Origin: Pelagibacteraceae bacterium
Lineage (GTDB): Bacteria; Pseudomonadota; Alphaproteobacteria; Pelagibacterales; Pelagibacteraceae
NCBI GenBank assembly: GCA_008638025.1
Contig: VTPF01000007.1
Location: 1 to 14,958, forward strand
Direction of reading: 5' to 3'
Length of the DNA stretch: 14,958 bases
A program made the position numbers and the translations under genes. Under the pieces are notes generated by a model, which saw only the letters and a list, made by a program, of their open reading frames with translations, was not told where the DNA came from and ran no database searches. The stretch's first letter is position 1, and every line of letters begins with the position of its first letter. This document shows, piece after piece, positions 10,240 to 14,958 of this stretch.

Positions 10240-10719
10240 TTATTTACCTTCCTCTTCCTTTGCTTCAGCTACTGGCGCTTCTGGTGCTGGTGCTTCAGCT
10301 ACTGGTGCTGGTGCTTCTGCTGCTGGTGCTGGTGCTTCTGCTGCGGGTGCAGCTTTTGCTGCTTCTTCTGCTTCAGCGGCAGCTTTTTTAGCTTCTTCTG
10401 CTTTTTTTAATTTTTCTTGAGCTTTCTTTTTAGGCAATGCTTTAATTGGATTATTCTTCTGTTTAGGCATTGGAATAATATTTGCCTCTCCTAAAAATCT
10501 TGCAATTCTTTCCGAAGGTTGAGCACCTTGGCTTAACCAGTATTTTATTCTTTCTAAATCAAGATTTAATCTTTCTTTTTTGTCTTTTGGCAATAAAGGA
10601 TTAAAAAATCCAACTTTCTCGAGAAACTTTCCATCTCTTGGCCTACGAGAGTCTGCCACTACTATTTTATAGAAGGGTCTTTTTTTAGCTCCTCCTCTAG
10701 ACATTCTTATTTTTAACAT
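10240..10719 (-). CDS. rpsP: 30S ribosomal protein S16 with low-complexity C-terminal tail
   Basis: 159 residues, about twice the 80-90 residues of a minimal S16. Residues 1-85 are the canonical fold: [37 protein letters not shown] and [17 protein letters not shown]. After about residue 95 comes a Lys/Ala/Glu-rich, probably helical, charged segment ([16 protein letters not shown]...). A tail built from three (A/V)AEAPAP units (residues 126-146) and an acidic end EAKEEEGK follow. Many alphaproteobacterial S16 proteins have C-terminal extensions, so the extension itself is not unique. The DNA encoding the tail is clearly richer in GC than the surroundings. A good ribosome-binding sequence (AGAAAGGA) overlaps the ffh stop. 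S16 is a 30S assembly and body protein. Confidence 0.95.
   Translation of the reverse strand: MLKIRMSRGGAKKRPFYKIVVADSRRPRDGKFLEKVGFFNPLLPKDKKERLNLDLERIKYWLSQGAQPSERIARFLGEANIIPMPKQKNNPIKALPKKKAQEKLKKAEEAKKAAAEAEEAAKAAPAAEAPAPAAEAPAPVAEAPAPEAPVAEAKEEEGK
10282..10344 (-). repeat. Three 21-bp tandem repeats in the rpsP tail
   Basis: Three in-frame 21-base units encode [14 protein letters not shown] and VAEAPAP. The units at 10303-10323 and 10324-10344 are identical; the unit at 10282-10302 differs at two bases. Near-identity at DNA level suggests recent duplication or slippage, so copy number may vary between strains. Confidence 0.85.
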
Positions 10720-10733
10720 TTGTTTCCTTTCTA
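10720..10733 (-). promoter_or_regulatory. Strong ribosome binding site of rpsP
   Basis: Minus-strand reading TAGAAAGGAAACAA precedes the rpsP ATG. The purine tract AGAAAGGA overlaps the TAG stop of ffh and ends about six bases before the start. It is one of the few clear Shine-Dalgarno sequences in this window and supports the chosen rpsP start. Confidence 0.7.
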
Positions 10734-12092
10734 TTTTAAGTTGTTAAATAACTCTGGTGGAATGCCTTCCATTCCTTCAAGAGCCCCTCTTCCGCTTTTT
10801 GACATTCTTTTCATCATATTAGTCATCATTTTATGCTGCTTTAGAAGCTTGTTTACCATTGAAATGTCCGTACCGGATCCATTTGCAATTCTTTTTTTTC
10901 TCGATCCATCAATTACCTTGGGATTATCCCTTTCTTTTTTTGTCATCGACAAAATAATTGCCTCTTGTTTTAAAAGCAAAGTTTCATCAATGTTTGAATC
11001 GTCTAACTGTTTTTTTATTTTAGAAACTCCAGGCAACATACTAAGCACTCCGCTCATCCCTCCAGCCTTTTTCATTTGCCGAATCTGTTTTAAATAATCT
11101 GTAAAAGTAAAACTACCTTTTTTTAAATTTTCTTCTATTTCTTCAATTTTTTCTTGCTCTAAACCTTCTGATACTTTTTCGACTAGAGATACCACATCCC
11201 CCATGCCAAGAATTCGATTTGCAATTCTATCTGGGTGAAATACTTCTATTTCATTGATAGCCTCACCCGTTCCTAGAAATTTAATTGGGCACCCGGTTAC
11301 TGCCTTCATGCTTAATGCAGCACCGCCTTTTCCATCTCCATCAATTCTTGTTAAAATAATTGAAGTTAATGATACTGTTTTTTTAAATTCAGAAGCTATG
11401 TTTACCGCATCTTGACCGGTTAATGAGTCTGCAACTAGAATAATTTCTGTTGGTTGAATATTATTTTCTAATTGCTTTAACTCTAACATCATCTGCTGAT
11501 CAATCTGAGTTCTTCCGGCTGTATCAAAAATAATAATATCTTCTCCAGATAATGACGCTGCATTAATGGCTCTTCTAGAAATTTCTAATGGAAATTGTCC
11601 TTCAATAATTGGGAGCGTTTTGATAGAGTTATTTTGTCCAAGCACTTCTAGTTGTTTTTGAGCAGCCGGCCTATAAATATCTAAACTTACCAGGATACTT
11701 TTTTTAGAATACTGCTTTTCTAAATACTTTGCTAATTTTGCAGTTGTAGTGGTTTTACCCGATCCCTGCAATCCAACCACTAAAATTTTTACAGGTGGAA
11801 CGGCATTTAAATTTATTTCTTTTTTCTCATCTCCCAAAATAGTTACCAATTCATCAAAAACAATTTTGACGATCATTTGACCAGGAGTGACTGATTTTAA
11901 AACCTCTTGACCAATAATTTTTGGTTTAACTTTGTTAATAAAATCTTTAGCAACAGACAAAGATACATCTGACTCCAACAAAGCTTGTCTGATCTTCCTT
12001 AATCCTTCATCTGCTTGTTTTTCATCTAATCGGGTAATTCGATTAAAAAATGAAAAGGCACTTTCTATTTTATCTGTTAAACTTTCAAACAT
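10731..12092 (-). CDS. ffh: Signal recognition particle protein (SRP54 homologue)
   Basis: 453 residues from the ATG at 12092 ([13 protein letters not shown], the standard Ffh opening). It binds SRP RNA and signal peptides and delivers ribosomes to FtsY at the inner membrane. An N domain is followed by the SRP-type GTPase: P-loop GLQGSGKTT (107-115), [15 protein letters not shown] near 138, DTAGR (190-194), and the guanine-specificity motif as TRID (248-251) instead of the commoner TKLD/TKVD. TRxD is, to my knowledge, usual in alphaproteobacteria. The Met-rich M domain follows, with [17 protein letters not shown] and [20 protein letters not shown]. An in-frame GTG at 12122 would add ten residues, but it lies inside a predicted hairpin and gives an atypical N-terminus. 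First gene of the long minus-strand operon. Confidence 0.97.
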   Translation of the reverse strand: MFESLTDKIESAFSFFNRITRLDEKQADEGLRKIRQALLESDVSLSVAKDFINKVKPKIIGQEVLKSVTPGQMIVKIVFDELVTILGDEKKEINLNAVPPVKILVVGLQGSGKTTTTAKLAKYLEKQYSKKSILVSLDIYRPAAQKQLEVLGQNNSIKTLPIIEGQFPLEISRRAINAASLSGEDIIIFDTAGRTQIDQQMMLELKQLENNIQPTEIILVADSLTGQDAVNIASEFKKTVSLTSIILTRIDGDGKGGAALSMKAVTGCPIKFLGTGEAINEIEVFHPDRIANRILGMGDVVSLVEKVSEGLEQEKIEEIEENLKKGSFTFTDYLKQIRQMKKAGGMSGVLSMLPGVSKIKKQLDDSNIDETLLLKQEAIILSMTKKERDNPKVIDGSRKKRIANGSGTDISMVNKLLKQHKMMTNMMKRMSKSGRGALEGMEGIPPELFNNLK

Positions 12093-12201
12093 AATTTTCT
12101 TTTTTTCCAGCAACAATTGCACTAGTGGGCGAATCCTCGCTGACTAGTGTTGATCTCCTCCTAAGAGGACACCACAAAATTGTAGTAATTTGTGGAAGTG
12201 A
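12093..12201 (-). ncRNA. Hairpin-rich ffh leader, candidate structured RNA of unknown class
   Basis: From the predicted start near 12201 to the ffh ATG, the minus-strand transcript can form consecutive hairpins. Hairpin 1 (12195..12172) is CCACAAATT - ACTAC - AATTTTGTGG with one bulged base. Hairpin 2 (12169..12156) is TCCTC - TTAG - GAGGA and contains an AGGAGG sequence. Hairpin 3 (12149..12120) is CACTAGT with an inner GCGA - GGAT - TCGC stem closing to ACTAGTG. Hairpin 4 (12120..12110) is GCAA - TTG - TTGC. None is followed by a T-run, so they do not look like terminators. I do not recognise a known riboswitch or leader family. The conserved domain IV of SRP RNA is not present. Transcription and function are inferred. 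Confidence 0.4.
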
Positions 12202-12217
12202 CCAGAAACTATATAGT
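12190..12217 (+). promoter_or_regulatory. Possible promoter for dapF-ftsY
   Basis: TTGTGG (12190-12195), a poor -35, is followed after 16 bases by TATAGT (12212-12217), a reasonable -10. Transcription would begin near 12224, about 36 bases before the dapF ATG. The -10 lies in the palindrome ACTATATAGT, which also serves the proposed ffh promoter. Weak evidence on its own. Confidence 0.35.
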
Positions 12218-12234
12218 AATAATTTAAAAGTCAA
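12208..12234 (-). promoter_or_regulatory. Possible promoter for the ffh operon
   Basis: On the minus strand TTGACT (12234..12229, one mismatch to consensus) is followed after 15 bases by TATAGT (12213..12208, one mismatch). Transcription would begin near 12200-12201, giving a leader of about 108 bases before the ffh ATG at 12092. The 15-base spacing is the same as in the mmsA promoter prediction. This would drive ffh through sdhB. Confidence 0.45.
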
Positions 12235-12259
12235 TAAAACTGGGGTAATAGTAAAAGCT

Positions 12260-13072
12260 ATGAATTTTAAAGGTTATAAAATGGACGGTTTGGGAAATGA
12301 CTTTCTTATCATTGACCAAAGGCAAAAAACTATAGCTCTAACAACTGATCAAATTAAAAAACTTGCGAACAGGAGCAATATTGGTTTTGACCAGCTAGTA
12401 TACATAGAGGCTGGGGAGCATAAAGAACCAAACATTTTATTTTACAACTCTGATGGTGGAGAGTCAGCTGCTTGTGGAAACGGCAGTAGGTGCGTAGCCT
12501 ATCTCCTTATGAAAGAAAAAAACTTAGATCAAATTTCTATTCAAACTAAAAGTGGAATCTTAAAATCTTTTAATAATGGCAATCGAAATATTACCATAGA
12601 TATGGGTGAGCCAATTTTCGACTGGAATAAAATACCCTTAGAAAAAAAAATGGATCCTTCCAACATAAAAATTACAATTACGGACCATGGAGTTTTTAAT
12701 GGATTTTCTTTAAGTATTGGAAATCCGCATATTGTTTTTTTTCAAACTGTAGAAAAATCAAAACTTAAAATTCTTGGACCTTTAATCGAACATCATCCTT
12801 ATTTTCCTGAAAGATGCAATGTAACCTTTGCAGACATAGTAGATAAACAAAATATTAAGATAAAAGTTTGGGAACGTGGAGCAGGAATGACTAAAGCTTG
12901 TGGTACTGCTGCATGCGCAACTGCTATTGCTGCCCATCAAAAACAGTTAGCTGATAAACTTGTTCATATTCATTTTGAACAAGGAAAGCTGACTATCGAA
13001 TGGAGGTCTGATAACCGAATTTATATGACCGGTCCGGTATCAGATATTCAAGAGATAAATATAGAAATTTAA
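12260..13072 (+). CDS. dapF: Diaminopimelate epimerase
   Basis: 270 residues from the ATG at 12260 (MNFKGYKMDGLGNDFLIID), matching the family N-terminus and usual length of about 270-275. It converts LL- to meso-diaminopimelate for peptidoglycan and lysine. The two active-site cysteines are Cys72 (AACGNGSRC) and Cys214 (KACGTAACATA), and other family blocks are NSDGGESA, IGNPHIV and ERCNVTF. The frame remains open upstream to a GTG at 12125, but those 45 residues are unlike DapF and overlap the promoter and hairpin region, so they are rejected. ftsY begins 4 bases after its stop. In many alphaproteobacteria the tRNA-modification gene mtaB lies between dapF and ftsY; it is not here. Confidence 0.96.
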   Translation: MNFKGYKMDGLGNDFLIIDQRQKTIALTTDQIKKLANRSNIGFDQLVYIEAGEHKEPNILFYNSDGGESAACGNGSRCVAYLLMKEKNLDQISIQTKSGILKSFNNGNRNITIDMGEPIFDWNKIPLEKKMDPSNIKITITDHGVFNGFSLSIGNPHIVFFQTVEKSKLKILGPLIEHHPYFPERCNVTFADIVDKQNIKIKVWERGAGMTKACGTAACATAIAAHQKQLADKLVHIHFEQGKLTIEWRSDNRIYMTGPVSDIQEINIEI

Positions 13073-13076
13073 ATTA

Positions 13077-13985
13077 ATGGGGTTTTTAAAAAATTTAAAA
13101 GAAGGACTATTCAAGTCCTCTAAAAATATTTCAGAGGGTATTTCTAGTATTTTTACCAAAACAAAAGCAAACGAAACACTTTTAAACGAAATTGAAGAAT
13201 TTATGATAGAAGCTGATTTTGGAACAAGTGTTGCAGGAAAGTTTAAGGGTATTCTTGCTAACCAAAAATATTCTGAAGAAGAGTTAAAAAAAGAAAATTT
13301 TTATAAAATTTTTTCTGCCGAAATCTCTAAAATTTTAAAACCCTTGGAAAAAAATATCATAGATGAGGACACTGGTCTTAAAACAATACTTATTTGTGGA
13401 GTAAATGGAACTGGCAAAACAACAACCATAGGAAAATTATGCAAGCTTTACAACGAACAGAACAAAAAAATAGTTATCGGCGCAGCAGATACCTTTCGTG
13501 CTGCAGCCATTGATCAGTTAAAAATATGGTGTGATAAAAATCAAACAGAAATGATACATTCTCCGGTGGGCTCTGACCCTGCTTCAGTTGCTTTTAAAAC
13601 ATTAGAATATGCCAAAAATAATCAAAAAGACCTGTGCATTATTGATACTGCAGGAAGGTTGCATAATAAAAAAAATTTGATGGAAGAGTTTTCTAAAATT
13701 ATAAGAGTCTTAAAAAAAATTGACCCTGACGCCCCTCAAGAAACGTGGATTGTTTTAGATGCTACTACAGGTCAAAATGCGATCAACCAAATAGATGAAT
13801 TTAAAAAAATTACTAATATCACTGGAATTATTATGACTAAATTGGACGGAACTGCGAAAGGTGGCGTCTTAGTTGCTATTGCAGATCAATTTAAAATTCC
13901 CATTGTAGCAATTGGCGTAGGTGAGAAAGAAGACCATTTAAATCAGTTTAAAGCTGATGAATTTGCTCAAGCTCTAATTAATTAA
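13077..13985 (+). CDS. ftsY: Signal recognition particle receptor FtsY
   Basis: 302 residues. SRP receptor GTPase that docks Ffh-bound ribosomes at the inner membrane. It begins with a short amphipathic, Lys/Phe/Leu-rich helix (MGFLKNLKEGLFK) likely to touch lipid. An N domain follows, then the G domain: P-loop GVNGTGKTT (108-116), DTFRAAAIDQL near 138, DTAGR (190-194), TKLD (254-257) followed by GTAKGG, and GVGE (281-284). The long acidic A domain of E. coli FtsY (497 residues) is absent, so this is the minimal NG form with the membrane-binding helix. The ATG is 4 bases after the dapF stop, indicating co-translation. The stop abuts the stop of the opposite-strand transporter gene. Confidence 0.96.
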   Translation: MGFLKNLKEGLFKSSKNISEGISSIFTKTKANETLLNEIEEFMIEADFGTSVAGKFKGILANQKYSEEELKKENFYKIFSAEISKILKPLEKNIIDEDTGLKTILICGVNGTGKTTTIGKLCKLYNEQNKKIVIGAADTFRAAAIDQLKIWCDKNQTEMIHSPVGSDPASVAFKTLEYAKNNQKDLCIIDTAGRLHNKKNLMEEFSKIIRVLKKIDPDAPQETWIVLDATTGQNAINQIDEFKKITNITGIIMTKLDGTAKGGVLVAIADQFKIPIVAIGVGEKEDHLNQFKADEFAQALIN

Positions 13986-14885
13986 CTATTTCGAATATTT
14001 TTTATTAGCTAAAAAAATTCCCAACAATACTAATGTTGCTCCATAAAAATGAAAAATTTCTAATTGTTCATTAAATAAAATCATTCCATAAATAGACCCA
14101 TAAATGGGCATTAAGTAAACAGTCAAACTAGCAAGGGAAGCCCCGATAAACTGTTGTAACTTTGTGTACATGGTAAATGCTAGCACACCAGGAAAAATAG
14201 AAGCCATCAATACAAATAATATAAAATTTTTGTCAAATGTTGTTTGAATAAAATAAATTTCTTCAATTAAATAAAAAGGAAAAATAATGAGAGCACCCAT
14301 AAAACTCATTAATGTAAATCTTGCAAAAATTGAAAATTGACTTTTCCAATTAATTAAATTGATAGAGAATATGGCCCAACTAACAGCAGCAATAAATATC
14401 CATAAATCCCCATAAGTAAAAATTAAATAAATTAAATTTTCCAACTCACCTTTAAAAATGACAAAAGCTACTCCAAAAAAGCTAGTTAAAATTCCTATTA
14501 ACTGTAAAAATTTTAATTTCTCATGGAAAAAAATTGCCGATAAAAGCACAATGATAATAGGAGATAACGCATAAATAATTCCCATATTAGTAACTGTTGT
14601 GGTTAATCCTGAAATATAAGGAAATGCTCCACAAATACCAAAACCAGTAAAGCTTAAAACAAAAAGACTAGGAATTTCTGATTTAATATACATTTTTTTC
14701 TTTTTTAATTCCGAATAAACAAAAGGAAGAATAAACAAAAAAACAAAAAACCAACGCCAAAAAGCAAGCGCAACCGGGGGGATATTCCCTAGAGCACCTT
14801 TAGCAATAGCAATATTGCTCGTCATAAAGATAGGCTGAATAAATAATAATAAAAAATGAAAAAACTTACCTGAAGAATTAAACAA
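13986..14885 (-). CDS. EamA/DMT-family membrane transporter
   Basis: 299 residues, ten predicted membrane helices in two repeated five-helix halves, the typical size and pattern of EamA (drug/metabolite transporter) proteins. The first half has MTSNIAIAKGALGNIPPVALAFWRW, corresponding to the 'WGSNFVAIK...PxxLAxxR' type opening. Helix 4 reads TNMGIIYALSPIIIVLLSAIFFHEKL, and the second half has ASLTVYLMPIYGSIYGMILFNEQL, both characteristic. The substrate cannot be told from the sequence; relatives export amino acids, nucleosides and other metabolites. The only start that keeps helix 1 whole is a TTG at 14885, since a stop codon lies five codons upstream; an ATG at 14825 would truncate helix 1. 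It follows an unidentified gene by 19 bases. Confidence 0.88.
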   Translation of the reverse strand: MFNSSGKFFHFLLLFIQPIFMTSNIAIAKGALGNIPPVALAFWRWFFVFLFILPFVYSELKKKKMYIKSEIPSLFVLSFTGFGICGAFPYISGLTTTVTNMGIIYALSPIIIVLLSAIFFHEKLKFLQLIGILTSFFGVAFVIFKGELENLIYLIFTYGDLWIFIAAVSWAIFSINLINWKSQFSIFARFTLMSFMGALIIFPFYLIEEIYFIQTTFDKNFILFVLMASIFPGVLAFTMYTKLQQFIGASLASLTVYLMPIYGSIYGMILFNEQLEIFHFYGATLVLLGIFLANKKYSK

Positions 14886-14904
14886 GGATAAAAAATGTTA
14901 AAGG

Positions 14905-14958
14905 TTATTTTTTTTTCTTTTTTTTAGTATCTTCTCTCAAGCATTCCATAACTTCAAC
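14905..14958 (-). CDS. 3' end of an unidentified gene (cut by window edge)
   Basis: Reading leftwards from the right edge, one minus-strand frame stays open for 17 codons and ends in TAA at 14907..14905. The peptide is VEVMECLREDTKKKKKK. The other two minus frames stop within a few codons (at TGA). The six lysines are encoded by a nearly pure A-tract. The position, 19 bases before the transporter start on the same strand, fits an upstream operon partner. I do not recognise the protein; with so few codons this could still be chance. Confidence 0.45.
   Translation of the reverse strand, partial: VEVMECLREDTKKKKKK

Noticed and set aside
10282..10434. The repeat-rich, GC-rich tail of rpsP as a CRISPR or inserted element
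   Set aside because: The repeats are contiguous 21-bp in-frame coding units without spacers and continue the S16 reading frame.
12093..12122. Upstream GTG start for ffh (ten extra residues)
   Set aside because: [10 protein letters not shown] at 12092 is the typical Ffh start, and the GTG is part of the 3' arm of a predicted hairpin.
12125..12259. Upstream extension of dapF from a GTG at 12125
   Set aside because: The 45 extra residues do not resemble DapF and cover the hairpins and the divergent promoter; the ATG at 12260 gives the standard N-terminus.
12093..12259. SRP RNA (4.5S), two-piece tmRNA or tRNA between ffh and dapF
   Set aside because: The conserved SRP domain IV sequence (GGAA loop with the AGCAGCC side), a tRNA T-loop (GTTCRANNC) and a tmRNA tag-coding region are not found on either strand.

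Overview
This window looks like core chromosome from an AT-rich alphaproteobacterium with a compact genome, most plausibly a SAR11 (Pelagibacterales)-type marine bacterium. That is an inference from three things: the very low GC, the almost complete absence of intergenic DNA, and the gene order trmD-rplS-leuCDB-asd next to sdhCDAB-mdh. No mobile element, phage gene, CRISPR array, tRNA or rRNA is visible. I do not see an unmistakable new biological system. The most interesting non-coding piece is a hairpin-rich 167-base region between ffh and dapF.

Layout. Almost everything left of about 12.1 kb lies on the minus strand and forms one tightly packed run. In transcription order it is ffh, rpsP, trmD, rplS, leuC, leuD, leuB, asd, sdhC, sdhD, sdhA, sdhB. 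Gaps are 0 to 11 bases, or stop and start codons overlap (TAATG, ATGA, TAAATG). A weak hairpin plus T-run after sdhB probably ends this unit. A second minus-strand unit then starts from a consensus-like promoter and reads mmsA and mdh; mdh is cut by the left edge. Right of 12.26 kb, dapF and ftsY form a short plus-strand operon divergent from ffh. ftsY abuts, tail to tail with no bases between, a minus-strand EamA/DMT-family transporter gene. Upstream of the transporter gene is the lysine-rich 3' end of an unidentified minus-strand gene that is cut by the right edge.

How the genes work together. Ffh (SRP protein) and FtsY (SRP receptor) sit in divergent operons and cooperate in co-translational membrane targeting. 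S16, TrmD (tRNA m1G37 methyltransferase) and L19 are the usual translation cluster, but rimM is missing from its standard place between rpsP and trmD. LeuC, LeuD and LeuB carry out the isomerase and dehydrogenase steps of leucine synthesis. Asd feeds the lysine/DAP, threonine and methionine branches, and DapF acts later in the DAP/lysine branch. SdhCDAB is complete complex II, and Mdh and MmsA (propionyl-CoA and acetyl-CoA production) add to central carbon metabolism. The long minus-strand unit would thus tie protein export and ribosome function to amino-acid synthesis and the TCA cycle.

The ffh/dapF divergent region contains a 10-bp palindrome (ACTATATAGT) that could supply overlapping -10 elements in both directions, followed on the ffh side by a leader with three to four consecutive hairpins.
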